In this document: piece by piece, positions 1-8,870 of the stretch
How positions within the stretch are numbered: the first letter of the stretch is position 1
Layout of the letters: the number at the start of each line of letters is the position of its first letter
Assembly: GCA_041690675.1 (NCBI GenBank)
Contig: JAWLGU010000009.1
Coordinates: 1 to 64,000 of the forward strand
Length of the DNA stretch: 64,000 nucleotides
Source: UBA7803 sp041690675
GTDB lineage: Bacteria; Pseudomonadota; Gammaproteobacteria; Pseudomonadales; Azotimanducaceae
Direction of reading: 5' to 3'
The notes under the pieces: generated by a model
Told to the model about the DNA's origin: nothing
The model's input: only the letters and a program-made list of their open reading frames with translations
Databases searched by the model: none
Program-made: the position numbers and the translations under genes

Positions 1-1
1 G

Positions 2-2131
2 CGGGACGGCACGCTGCTGTATCGGGGCTTCTACGACCTGCGGGACAACACCGGCGAGCTCACCGCCACCCTGGTCAACGACGACGGCACGCTGGGTGCT
101 GTGCAGTGGCGGGCTTCCGACCGGTTGAACCCGGAGAACATCACGCCGGCGAACAGGGTGATCGTCACCTACGACCCCACCGCCCGGTCCGGGATCGCTT
201 TCGATCATGCCTCGCTGACGCCGGAGCAGCAGCTCATGCTGAATGCGGACGAGGTGGAGTACCTGCGTGGTGAGCGCGGCCAGGAGAACCCGCTCGGTTC
301 CCTGCGTGAGCGGCCGGTCAGGGACGGCCTGCTCGGCGACATCGTCAACTCGAGCCCCGTGTTCGTGGGCGCGCCGCGCTCCATCAACCGTGATCAGCGG
401 CCCTATCCGGTGGACGACCTGTACTCCGAGTTTGCCGACGCCGTGACGGATCGCACCCCGGTGGTCTACGTGGGCGCCAACGACGGCATGATGCACGGCT
501 TCAATGCGACCACCGGTGACGAGGTGTTCGCCTACGTGCCGAACAAGATCATCGACAGCTCCCTGGGGTACCACAACCCCCTGGATCTGTTCACGTCGCC
601 GTTCTATCAGCACCGCTATTACGTGGATCTGACGCCGCGTCTGAACGATGTCTACATGCGCGCCTCGCCCACCGCTGTGGGCAAGAGCTGGAACTCGGTT
701 CTGGTCGGCGGCCTCGGCGCCGGCGGCAAGGGCTTCTACGCCCTGAACGTGACCGATCCGGACCTCAGGTACTCGTCGCCGGAGAATGCCCGGTCGGTGG
801 TGCTGTGGGAGTTCACGGACGAGGACGACACGTATCCGGTGGATTCCTCCGGCAATCCCCTCGGCGGCACAGTGGGCGCAATCACCGATCCCCTGGGCGA
901 TCCGGTCAAGGATCTGGGCTACTCCCTGTCGCTGCCCGTGGTGGCCATGAGCAACGCGAGCGACGGCGGCTCCCCCGCCCAGAAGGAGTGGGTGGCCCTG
1001 TTCGGCAACGGACCCAACTCTACGTCGGGCATCGCCAAGCTGTTCGTGCTGTTCATGGATCGTGGTCTCAACGGCTGGAACGACGGTGACTTCGTCAAGC
1101 TCGATACCGGCTTCGGCGTTCCCGTGCCGCCCCATCCGCTGGCGGGCTTCCCCAACGGGCTCGGCAGCCCGGCGGCGGTGGATGTGGATCTGAACGGCAC
1201 CGTGGACCGGGTCTATGCCGGCGATCGTCTGGGCAATCTGTTCCGCTTCGACCTGTCGAATGCGGATCCAGACAACTGGTCCGTCACCCGGGTGTTCACG
1301 GCCACCTACCCCACGGGGGGCGGCGATAGCACGATTCAGCCGATACTCACTCAGCCGCTGGTGGTCAAGCACCCGACGGAGCAGGGCTTCCTGGTGATCT
1401 TCGGCACCGGCAGCTATCTGACGCGGGACGATGCCAACAGCGAGGACATTCAATCCATCTACGCCATCTGGGACCGTGGCGAGAGCTCGCCGGCCACGGC
1501 CCTGGACGGCACCCGGGAGTTGCGTCTGGTGGAGCAGACCATCACCAACGTGGTGGACGGCAGCTTCACACCGCCGGTGGTTCGCCGGATCGTCAGCGAC
1601 AATCCCGTGAACTACCAGCTCGAGGGGGCGGAGCCCGGCACCTACGGCTGGTACATCGATCTCGACATGGAGCGGGCGGAAGGCGACACCGCGGGCCGGG
1701 CGCCCCCCGAGGCACAGTTCCCGGGCGAGAAGGCCATTCGCCGGCTGCTGTTCCGGGATGGCACCATCATCACCACCACGGTGCTGCCGAGCCTGGACGA
1801 GTTCTCCTGCTTCGGCACGCGGCCCGGCTCGATACTGGTGTTCGATGCCGTCACGGGGGGCGATGCCCAGCGTCCGGTGGTGGACTTCAACAACGACGGT
1901 GTCGTGGACAACAACGACCTGGTGAACGTTGACGGCGAGGCCTACGCCGGCGGCATCCTGTTCAACCAGTCGGATCTGGATGGGGCGCTGGTGGACCTGT
2001 CGACCCTGGGCGGGGAAGGAGACACCGACTTCCTGTTCGTCAGCGGCGGCAACGAGACCCGCTCGTACCGGATCGAGGACGTGAACGACAACCGCACCGG
2101 CCGGCTCTCCTGGCGAGAGCTGGACGACTAA
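2..2131 (+). CDS. pilY1: Type IV pilus assembly/tip adhesin PilY1, C-terminal part (5' end outside window)
   Basis: The frame is already open at base 2, so about 709 C-terminal residues are present and the N-terminal part lies upstream. It carries the PilY1 beta-propeller: a VYVGANDGMMHGFNA blade motif near 468-510 and the calcium loop DVDLNGTVD at 1181-1207, which has the Asp/Asn ligand spacing of the known PilY1 calcium site. A second Asp/Asn-rich loop (DFNNDGVVD, about 1882-1908) looks like another calcium site. PilY1 is exported, acts with minor pilins at the pilus tip, opposes PilT-driven retraction and can take part in surface sensing. The next gene starts 15 nt downstream, as in pilY1-pilY2 arrangements. 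Confidence 0.93.
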   Translation, partial: RDGTLLYRGFYDLRDNTGELTATLVNDDGTLGAVQWRASDRLNPENITPANRVIVTYDPTARSGIAFDHASLTPEQQLMLNADEVEYLRGERGQENPLGSLRERPVRDGLLGDIVNSSPVFVGAPRSINRDQRPYPVDDLYSEFADAVTDRTPVVYVGANDGMMHGFNATTGDEVFAYVPNKIIDSSLGYHNPLDLFTSPFYQHRYYVDLTPRLNDVYMRASPTAVGKSWNSVLVGGLGAGGKGFYALNVTDPDLRYSSPENARSVVLWEFTDEDDTYPVDSSGNPLGGTVGAITDPLGDPVKDLGYSLSLPVVAMSNASDGGSPAQKEWVALFGNGPNSTSGIAKLFVLFMDRGLNGWNDGDFVKLDTGFGVPVPPHPLAGFPNGLGSPAAVDVDLNGTVDRVYAGDRLGNLFRFDLSNADPDNWSVTRVFTATYPTGGGDSTIQPILTQPLVVKHPTEQGFLVIFGTGSYLTRDDANSEDIQSIYAIWDRGESSPATALDGTRELRLVEQTITNVVDGSFTPPVVRRIVSDNPVNYQLEGAEPGTYGWYIDLDMERAEGDTAGRAPPEAQFPGEKAIRRLLFRDGTIITTTVLPSLDEFSCFGTRPGSILVFDAVTGGDAQRPVVDFNNDGVVDNNDLVNVDGEAYAGGILFNQSDLDGALVDLSTLGGEGDTDFLFVSGGNETRSYRIEDVNDNRTGRLSWRELDD

Positions 2132-2146
2132 TCGAGGAGGTTCGCC

Positions 2147-2476
2147 ATGAGATTCGTGAAGTGGTTGATGGTGCTCGTGGCGAGCGGCTGCCTGTGGAGC
2201 CAGGCGGCCGCTCAAACCGGGGCGGATCATCCGCTGGGCAGCCATGCCGGGGTGATCGAATCGCTCGACTTCGGTGACGCCAGCATGGTGGTGAGCGGCC
2301 TGCTCTACGAGGTGCCCGTGGACGTTCAGGTGGAGATCGGCGGCAGCTACGGCGCCTTCACCATGCTGACGCCCGGCATGCGCATCCGCTTCGACTACCT
2401 GAGCGTCTCTCCCAGCGAGCGGCGCATGGTCAAGATCCAGGAGCTTCCCGCCGAAGTGCAGTTGGACGAAACCTGA
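2147..2476 (+). CDS. Small secreted PilY2-like protein
   Basis: This 109-residue protein begins with a clear signal peptide (MRFVKWLMVLVASGCLWSQ, then AAAQ as likely cleavage region), so it should be periplasmic. A strong ribosome binding site, GAGGAGG, sits just upstream of the ATG. No catalytic motif is visible; the mature part looks like a small beta-rich domain. Its position directly after pilY1 and its size match pilY2 of Pseudomonas, a poorly understood fimbrial-biogenesis gene. I infer the relationship from position, size and export signal, not from clear sequence identity. Confidence 0.75.
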   Translation: MRFVKWLMVLVASGCLWSQAAAQTGADHPLGSHAGVIESLDFGDASMVVSGLLYEVPVDVQVEIGGSYGAFTMLTPGMRIRFDYLSVSPSERRMVKIQELPAEVQLDET

Positions 2477-2576
2477 GGAGACGACCGCCGGGGAATCTGT
2501 GGGCGGCCGCACATACCGCTCAGGCGGCGACGGCTACCATGGGAATCGACCCCTGAAGGTGGCGGCGTGGAAAGGG

Positions 2577-3794
2577 ATGCTGCGCGAGGTCGAGACAACC
2601 AAGCTCTCCATCGGCATGTACGTGGCCGATCTGGATCGACCCTGGCTGGAGACGCCGTTTCCGGTGCAGGGGTTCTACATTCGCTCTCACGAGGAGATCG
2701 CCCGACTCGCCGAGTTCTGCCGGTTCGTGCTGGTGGATCCGCGGCGCTTCGACCGTCGCCTCGCCGAGACCGCGCCGCGCCGGACCGAGCCGCCGCCCCG
2801 CGCCAGACCCGCCAAGGTCGTGCAACTGCCGAGGCCGCGGGTGTGCTACGAGGACGACGCCTCCGTCGAGGACGAGCTGCCGGCCGCCAGGGCGGCTTTC
2901 GATGCCAGCCAGAGCACCCTGGAAAAGCTCTGGGACGACCTTTCGGCACGGCGCCACGTGCCGTTGCGCCGGGTGCGCGCGGCCATCGACCCTCTGGTGG
3001 AGAGCATCCTGCGCAACAAGGATGCGATGGCGGCGCTGATCCGGGTGCAACGGATCGACCGGCACACCCACGAGCACTGCATGGCGCTGGCGGTCTGGGC
3101 GGCGCTCATGGGTCGGCAGCTCGGCCTGCCGCCCGACGAGGTCAAGACCCTGTCCCTCGGCTGTTCCCTGGTCGACATAGGCAAGGTCCGATTGCCGCGC
3201 GAGCTGCTCGATGGTGAGGAGCGCCTGAGCAAGGCCGAGCGGGTGCTGCTGCGTTCCCACGTGGAATTCTCTCTGGAGATGCTGGCCGAGATGGGGGATG
3301 CGGAGGAACCCGTGCGGGCCACGGTGTGCTGGCACCACGAGCGCATGGACGGCAGCGGCTATCCGGATCACCTGGCGGGCGGTGACATTCCCATGTACGC
3401 GCGTATCGCCGGGGTGGTGGACTCCTACGACGCCATGATCAGTCCGCGTCGCGCCGCGGCGGCACGTTCCTCCTTCGAGGCGTTGATGGAGCTCCAGGAC
3501 CTCTGCCCCGAGAAGTACCAGACGGAGCTGGTGGAGCAGTTCGCCCAGGCCATCGGCATCTTCCCCAGCGGCTCGCTGGTGGAGCTTTCCACCGGCGAGG
3601 TCGCGGTGGTGTTCAGCCAGAACACCGGCCGGCGCCTGCGGCCCAAGGTGCTGCTGATCCTCGATGCCGAGAAGCGGCGCCGCGACCAGCTCGTCATCGT
3701 CGACCTGAAGTCGGAGAACGAGAGTGCCGTGCGCATCGCCCGGGAGCTGCCCCCGGGGGAGTACGGCGTGGACGCCAGAGAGTACTTCCTCTGA
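2577..3794 (+). CDS. HD-GYP domain protein (DUF3391 + HD-GYP) with a damaged HD dyad
   Basis: The N-terminal DUF3391-type segment (residues 1-60, with IGMYVADLDRPWLETPF) is followed by an HD-GYP domain, a family that hydrolyses cyclic-di-GMP using a di- or tri-metal centre. The GYP signature HHERMDGSGYP lies at residues 253-263 and the later DSYDAM aspartate is present. At the HD dyad the sequence reads LVDIGK (V199-D200) where active members have LHDIGK, so one metal ligand is replaced by valine. Activity is therefore doubtful and a binding or effector role is possible. The ATG at 2577 was chosen because the conserved N-terminus begins there; GTG codons at 2559 and 2499 are alternatives. The EAL gene follows after 2 nt. 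Confidence 0.85.
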   Translation: MLREVETTKLSIGMYVADLDRPWLETPFPVQGFYIRSHEEIARLAEFCRFVLVDPRRFDRRLAETAPRRTEPPPRARPAKVVQLPRPRVCYEDDASVEDELPAARAAFDASQSTLEKLWDDLSARRHVPLRRVRAAIDPLVESILRNKDAMAALIRVQRIDRHTHEHCMALAVWAALMGRQLGLPPDEVKTLSLGCSLVDIGKVRLPRELLDGEERLSKAERVLLRSHVEFSLEMLAEMGDAEEPVRATVCWHHERMDGSGYPDHLAGGDIPMYARIAGVVDSYDAMISPRRAAAARSSFEALMELQDLCPEKYQTELVEQFAQAIGIFPSGSLVELSTGEVAVVFSQNTGRRLRPKVLLILDAEKRRRDQLVIVDLKSENESAVRIARELPPGEYGVDAREYFL

Positions 3795-3796
3795 GC

Positions 3797-5041
3797 ATGC
3801 GCAAGCCGTATCTCATCGTCGACAACGGCGCGGCAGGTTCTGCGAACGACGGATACCTGGCGGTGTGCGTGGTCTCTCTGGAAGGGGTGGGCCGGCTCAC
3901 CAGCCTGTACGGCAGCGAAGCGGCGGGCGCGGCGGCCCGGGAGTACGCGGTGCGGCTGGAAGAGCTGCTGCGGGAGAACGACCAGCTCATCCCCATCAAC
4001 GAGAGCAAGCACTGCCTGTTGTTCCGCGGCCTCCGCGACCGCAACCACGCGGAGCTGGCGGGGTTGAAGCTCGAGCGGCTGTTCTCCGCCTCGTTCGATC
4101 ATCAGGGCACCGAGATCACCCTGCAGGTGCGTGCCGGCATCGCCTGCGGCAGGCAGAGCGAGAATGAGGCGGAGGAGCTCTTCCGCGCGGCGGAGTCGGC
4201 CCGTGAGGCAGCTCGCTCCCGGAGCATTGTTTACACCCTGGCTCACGAGTTGGATCTGACCACACTGCAGCGCGGCTGGGTCCTGAACGATCAGGTGGAG
4301 GAGGCCATTCGCGCTCACCGGCTGAAGCTCTACTACCAGCCCAAGGTGCGCGCAGCCGATCACCGGCTGGTGGGTGCCGAAGCCCTGATACGCTGGGAGC
4401 ACGAGGACGGGGTGCTGACTCCGGGGCAGTTTCTGCCCCACCTCGAGTCGGACCGCATGAACGCCCTGACCCGGCATGCCATTCGTCAGTGCGTGCGCGA
4501 TTTGGCCGCGGATGCCTGGATGCCGCCCCTGTCCATCAATCTGGAGCCGTACATGCTCACCGATTCGGCGCTGCTGCGCTTGATCCTGGACGAGCTGTCG
4601 CTGTGGAATGTGGATCCGGCGCGACTGGTGGTGGAGGTGACCGAGCACGGGCTCATGGGGTCCTTCGACGCCCTGTGCGAGGAGTTCCGGGAACTGCGGG
4701 AACGGGGCGTTCGTGTGGCCATCGACGACTTCGGCACGGGTCACTCGTCACTGGCCCAGTTCAAGAATCTGCCGCTGGACGAGCTGAAGATCGACCGCTC
4801 GTTCATAGCCGCCCTGGAGCAGGACGAGGCCAGCCGCTACCTCACCCGCATGATCATCGATCTCGGCCATTTCTTCGGCCTCAGCGTGGTGGCGGAAGGG
4901 GTAGAAACGCCGGAAGCGGCGCGCACCCTGGCAGAGTTTCGCTGCGACCTGCTGCAGGGATTCCACTTCGCGCCGCCGCTGCCCCTGGCGGAGTTCTCCC
5001 GCTGGGCCGCGGGCCGCACACCGCCGCCGGAGCTCGCCTAA
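3797..5041 (+). CDS. Degenerate-GGDEF/EAL cyclic-di-GMP phosphodiesterase
   Basis: This 414-residue protein has an N-terminal GGDEF-like fold (about 20-165) whose signature site reads INESKHCLLF, so the diguanylate cyclase loop is lost. The C-terminal EAL domain (about 175-405) keeps the residues needed for hydrolysis of cyclic-di-GMP to pGpG: EAL at 195-197, the Asn of SINLEP, the Glu of EVTEHG, DDFGTG, LKIDRSF, AEGVET and LLQGF. No membrane segment is seen, so it should be cytosolic. It lies 2 nt after the HD-GYP gene and is very probably cotranscribed with it, which suggests cyclic-di-GMP control tied to the pilus genes. It overlaps the convergent fimT gene by 4 nt. Confidence 0.92.
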   Translation: MRKPYLIVDNGAAGSANDGYLAVCVVSLEGVGRLTSLYGSEAAGAAAREYAVRLEELLRENDQLIPINESKHCLLFRGLRDRNHAELAGLKLERLFSASFDHQGTEITLQVRAGIACGRQSENEAEELFRAAESAREAARSRSIVYTLAHELDLTTLQRGWVLNDQVEEAIRAHRLKLYYQPKVRAADHRLVGAEALIRWEHEDGVLTPGQFLPHLESDRMNALTRHAIRQCVRDLAADAWMPPLSINLEPYMLTDSALLRLILDELSLWNVDPARLVVEVTEHGLMGSFDALCEEFRELRERGVRVAIDDFGTGHSSLAQFKNLPLDELKIDRSFIAALEQDEASRYLTRMIIDLGHFFGLSVVAEGVETPEAARTLAEFRCDLLQGFHFAPPLPLAEFSRWAAGRTPPPELA

Positions 5042-5595
5042 GGACAGTCGACGTTGCGGCCGCTGGCGTTCTCCACCACCCCGTTACCGTCGTGGTCCCG
5101 GGCCACACGCACCCGGCCCTGGGCGTTGACGATGATCATGCGTGCGTAGCGAGGCTCGCCGCCCGGGGCGCAGTACAGGAAGCTGCCGTTCTGCCACTGG
5201 GTGTACCCCCGGGGCTGAAACTGCAGATAGCCGCGGTTGCGAAAGGCACGCCAGTAGATCCGCTCGCCGGCGCGCAGCGCGGGCAGCGCCGCGATGAGCG
5301 GATCCGCGCCGTCCTGCCGGCCGTTGCCGTTCTCGTCGCGGAACACGCGCGCGCCCAGATGCCAGTCGTCGCGCCCCAGGCACTCGTCGGCGCCCGGGCA
5401 GAGGGTGACCGTGCCGCGCTGGAGAATGGCTTCGGCGCGGGCCAGATGCACGGCCCCGACCAGTTGATTCATCGCCGCCGCGCCGCGCTGGCGGGCGAGC
5501 AGTTCGTCGAAGGCGGGCAGGGCCAGGGCGATCGCCAGGGCCGCCACCGTCACCGTGACCAGAAGCTCCAGGAGGGTCCATCCGCGCGCCGGCAT
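5038..5595 (-). CDS. fimT: FimT/GspH family minor pseudopilin
   Basis: The protein (185 residues) starts with a very short leader and a class III pilin cleavage site: MPARG followed by WTLLELLV, where prepilin peptidase PilD would cut after the glycine and the +5 glutamate is kept. A hydrophobic N-terminal helix follows (VTVAALAIALALPAF), then a globular GspH-type domain with four cysteines. Usual members have Phe at +1; here it is Trp. Such minor pilins prime pilus assembly or, for FimT, bind DNA during uptake. It lies next to pilR and tail to tail with the EAL gene. FimT rather than a type II secretion GspH is inferred from the pilus context. Confidence 0.85.
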   Translation of the reverse strand: MPARGWTLLELLVTVTVAALAIALALPAFDELLARQRGAAAMNQLVGAVHLARAEAILQRGTVTLCPGADECLGRDDWHLGARVFRDENGNGRQDGADPLIAALPALRAGERIYWRAFRNRGYLQFQPRGYTQWQNGSFLYCAPGGEPRYARMIIVNAQGRVRVARDHDGNGVVENASGRNVDCP

Positions 5596-5686
5596 TGCCC
5601 CATTGGGCCGCGGCGAGAGCGCGAACGTCAGCGGCGGTGGTTGCTTCGGACCGTGAGTTCCTGCGCCGTGCCCGGGTAGGCCGGCG

Positions 5687-5699
5687 CCCCGATCCGGGG
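5687..5699 (-). terminator. Short GC hairpin just after pilR
   Basis: CCCCG and CGGGG arms with a 3-nt loop lie 6 nt beyond the pilR stop codon. There is no T-run on the pilR strand, so this is only a weak terminator candidate. Confidence 0.25.
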
Positions 5700-5704
5700 T
5701 GGGC

Positions 5705-7135
5705 TCATTCCAGCGCCAGCTTCTTCAGCCGATAGCGCAGCGCCCGGAACGTGATGCCCAGGCGCTTGGCGGCCGCCGTCTTGTTCCAGCGGGTCGCCTC
5801 CAGCGCCTCGGTGATGAGGTGCCGCTCGATCTTTTCCAGGAACGATTCCAGAGATTCGTCCGCGGGCAGCTGCAGCGCCGTGGGGGACCGGGTGCGCTCC
5901 TCGAGTTCGGGGGCGCCGTCCTGGAGCAGCGGCTCCGCGTCAGGGGCTGCAGCCGGCAGAGGCGGAGGGGTCGTCCCGAGCTGGAGGTCCTCGGTGCGGA
6001 TGCGTCCGCCCTCGCACAGCGTGAACGCGCGCTCCAGGACGTTTTCGAGCTCCCGGACGTTGCCGGGAAACGGATGGCTTCTCAGGACATCCATGGCCTC
6101 CGGGTCGACCACGGGCGCGTCGCCGCCGTAGTCGCGGGCCAGCCGTGCGAGGATCTGTTCCGCGAGCTCGGGGATGTCCCCCGGCCGCTCCCGCAGGCTC
6201 GGCATGGGCAGCTCGATCACGTTGAGTCGATAGTAGAGGTCCTGACGGAAGCGGCCCTCCGCCACCTCGCGGCCCAGATTCCTGTGGGTGGCGCAGAGAA
6301 TTCGTACGTCGATGGCGCGCTCCTGGGCCGATCCCACGGCCCGCACCGCCTTTTCCTGAATGGCGCGCAGCAGCTTCACCTGCATGGACAGGGGCAGGTC
6401 GGCCACCTCGTCGAGGAACAGGGTGCCGCCGTCCGCGGCCTGGAACAGACCTTCCTTGTCCGCCACGGCGCCGGTGAAGCTGCCTTTCACGTGGCCGAAG
6501 AACTCGCTCTCCATGAGCTCGCTGGGGATGGCGCCACAGTTCACGGCCACGAACGGCGCCTCTGCCCGCGGGCCCTGCTCGTGGATCAGCCGGGCGGCCA
6601 CCTCCTTGCCGGAGCCGGATTCCCCGCTGAGATAGATGGGCGCCTGGCTGCGGGCGAGCTTCGCGATCTGGGCCCGCAACCGCTCCATGACCTCGGAGGT
6701 GCCCACCAGTCGCGAGCGCGTCTCGCGGTGGGGCTCGTCCGATGTCTTCAGCTTGAGCGCCGAATCCACGAGCGCCCGCAGCTGCTCGAGGTCCACCGGC
6801 TTCTGCAGAAAATCGAAGGCGCCGGCCTTCAGCGCATTGATGGCCACGTCCATGCTGCCGAACGCCGTGATCACGGCCACCGGCAATTGCGGGCAGGTCT
6901 CGCCGATGAGCGTGACCAGCTCCACGCCGTTGCCGTCCGGGAGCTGCAGATCCGTGAGGCAGAGATCGAAGTCCTGCTCCTCCAGCAGACGCCGGGCGGC
7001 GGCCAGATCCGCCGCGGCGGTGGTGTCCACCCCCATGCGGCCCAGGGTGATCTCCAGCAGCTCGCGAATGTCCGGCTCGTCGTCGATCACCAGGGCGCGT
7101 TTGGAGGCACGTCTTTCGGCTTTTGCTTCCTGCAT
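5705..7135 (-). CDS. pilR: Sigma-54 dependent response regulator PilR
   Basis: The protein (476 residues) is an NtrC-type activator. Its receiver domain has acidic residues DDE at 18-20, phospho-acceptor D62 in LTDLQLPD and K112. The AAA+ domain has Walker A GESGSGKE (171-178), the sigma-54 contact loop GSFTGA (218-223, a GAFTGA variant) and Walker B LFLDE (239-243). A Fis-type helix-turn-helix forms the last 40 residues. PilR with phosphorylated PilS activates pilA transcription through RNA polymerase-sigma-54; pilA itself is not in the window. The start lies 15 nt after the pilS stop, so the two form one operon. Confidence 0.95.
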   Translation of the reverse strand: MQEAKAERRASKRALVIDDEPDIRELLEITLGRMGVDTTAAADLAAARRLLEEQDFDLCLTDLQLPDGNGVELVTLIGETCPQLPVAVITAFGSMDVAINALKAGAFDFLQKPVDLEQLRALVDSALKLKTSDEPHRETRSRLVGTSEVMERLRAQIAKLARSQAPIYLSGESGSGKEVAARLIHEQGPRAEAPFVAVNCGAIPSELMESEFFGHVKGSFTGAVADKEGLFQAADGGTLFLDEVADLPLSMQVKLLRAIQEKAVRAVGSAQERAIDVRILCATHRNLGREVAEGRFRQDLYYRLNVIELPMPSLRERPGDIPELAEQILARLARDYGGDAPVVDPEAMDVLRSHPFPGNVRELENVLERAFTLCEGGRIRTEDLQLGTTPPPLPAAAPDAEPLLQDGAPELEERTRSPTALQLPADESLESFLEKIERHLITEALEATRWNKTAAAKRLGITFRALRYRLKKLALE

Positions 7136-7150
7136 GGGCTTACGCTCCTG

Positions 7151-8776
7151 TCAGGCGATGATTCGGTCGGGGTGGCTGAAGGTGATCCGAAAGCAGGCAC
7201 CGCCGTCCTCGTGACGATAATAGGTGAGGCGGGCCTGGTTCGCTTCGCACAGCTCCCGGGAAATGTACAGGCCGAGCCCGGTGCCCGACCGCGCGGTGGT
7301 GAAGAACGGCTCGAACAGGTTGCCCACGTCGCTGTCGGGCACCCCGCAGCCGTCGTCGATCACGTTGAGGTACGGTCTCTCCGTGTGCGGGTCGATGCCC
7401 GCTTCCAGGCGGACCCGCGGCCGCCCGGCACCCGCGCCATGCCGCGCCGCGTTGCTCACCAGGTTCGTCAGCACCTGGTCGAGGTGCCCCTTGTCCATCC
7501 GCACTTCGGTCTCCGCCGGCGTCACCTGCACGTCGATGTCCGTGTTGGTCTCGGCGCTGTCCCGAAACGTCTCGACGAACGCCTGGAGATGATCGGCCAG
7601 CACCAGGCGCACCGGAGAGGGCAGCCGGCGCCGTGAAGTTTCCAGGACGTTTTCCACCACCCCGTTCATCCGCTGGCAGTGGTCGTGGATGATTTGCGTC
7701 AGCCGCCGGTCGCCGGTGGCCAGGTCCTGGCTTTCCCGCAGGAGCTGGGCCGCATGGCTGATGGCGCCCAGGGGATTGCGGATCTCGTGGGCGATGCTGG
7801 CGGACAAACGTCCCAGGGCGGCGAGCTTGAGCTGCTGCGCTTGCTGCTGCACCTCGGCGGTGTCTTCGAGGAAGATGGTGACGTCGCCGCGGGGATCGTC
7901 GCTGCGCACCGGTGAGAAGTTGGCCCGGATTTCCGGCGTTTCCGGCCTCACCTGAAACGGCGCGGCCCGCAGCTCCGTGTCCGCGCGCCAGGCGCCGAGG
8001 TGTGCCCGCAGCACGGCGGGTAGCTCGATCAGGTCCTGGTCCGGCGACGTTCCCAGCAGCGCCCGGGCCGACTGGTTGGCCATGCGTACCCGGTCGTTCG
8101 CGTCCACCACGACGATGCCGGTGCGCATGCGCTGGATGATCTGCCGGTTAACCCGCTCCAGATCGGCCAGCTCGGCGGCCTGGGTCAGCGCGCGCAGATC
8201 GTTGTCGCGCACCCGCTGGGACAGGTATTGCAGCGCCAGCGCGGTGGCGAAGCACAGCGCCCCGAGCACCCCCGCTTGAAAATAGTCGTCGTGCAGGTCG
8301 GGCGCCGACAACGACATGTAGAACTCCTGGTAGAGCACCGCGATGGCCGCCACGGCCGCCAGCAGCAGGGCGGTTTTGCCCGTGACCAGGATCGCGCCGG
8401 CGGCGATGGAGACGAGCAGCAACAGGCCGATGCCGCTGCCGACGCCGCCGCTGGTGTACATGAGGGTGGTCAGCACGACGATGTCGTAGGCCACAAGCGC
8501 GGTGGCGATGAGCTGGGCGTTGAAGTAACGCCGCGGGACGAGCTGCAGCAGCAGCACGCTCACCAGGTTGACGCCGCAGTAGACCAGGCTGACGCGGAGA
8601 AACGCCGACGGGGTCAGCCTGCCGAGCTCGCTGCCCATGAAGCTCTGCAGAAACACCACGACCAGCCCCAGGCTCACCAGCAGCCTGTAGTAGTTGTAGA
8701 CCTTCAGCAGGCTCAGATTGAGCGCGTAGCGGCGACGCTCGATTTCCTCGACGATTTCAGCGCGTTGCGCAAGCAT
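7151..8776 (-). CDS. pilS: Sensor histidine kinase PilS
   Basis: The protein has 541 residues. About six hydrophobic membrane segments occupy residues 30-190, a PAS-like segment lies around 205-310, and the kinase core follows with phospho-acceptor H330 in SIAHEIRNPLG, N-box LVSNAARHG, DDGCGVP and GTGLGLYIS. This six-helix layout is the known PilS architecture. PilS senses pilin in the inner membrane and phosphorylates PilR, encoded next. The gene follows bamD on the same strand after 94 nt, enough for its own promoter, although no convincing one was picked out. Confidence 0.95.
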   Translation of the reverse strand: MLAQRAEIVEEIERRRYALNLSLLKVYNYYRLLVSLGLVVVFLQSFMGSELGRLTPSAFLRVSLVYCGVNLVSVLLLQLVPRRYFNAQLIATALVAYDIVVLTTLMYTSGGVGSGIGLLLLVSIAAGAILVTGKTALLLAAVAAIAVLYQEFYMSLSAPDLHDDYFQAGVLGALCFATALALQYLSQRVRDNDLRALTQAAELADLERVNRQIIQRMRTGIVVVDANDRVRMANQSARALLGTSPDQDLIELPAVLRAHLGAWRADTELRAAPFQVRPETPEIRANFSPVRSDDPRGDVTIFLEDTAEVQQQAQQLKLAALGRLSASIAHEIRNPLGAISHAAQLLRESQDLATGDRRLTQIIHDHCQRMNGVVENVLETSRRRLPSPVRLVLADHLQAFVETFRDSAETNTDIDVQVTPAETEVRMDKGHLDQVLTNLVSNAARHGAGAGRPRVRLEAGIDPHTERPYLNVIDDGCGVPDSDVGNLFEPFFTTARSGTGLGLYISRELCEANQARLTYYRHEDGGACFRITFSHPDRIIA

Positions 8777-8870
8777 GCAGAGCCGGAACCGGTACTCGAA
8801 TCAGTATGTTAACGATAGCCGATGCGAGGTGGCAGCGGCCGGAACCAATCGAGCCTTTGCTAGCGACGTC

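Noticed and set aside
5699..7636. A 645-codon open frame on the plus strand opposite pilR and pilS
   Set aside because: It is the mirror of GC-rich codons; its translation is Arg/Gly/His-rich with no domain, while the opposite strand encodes clear PilR and PilS.
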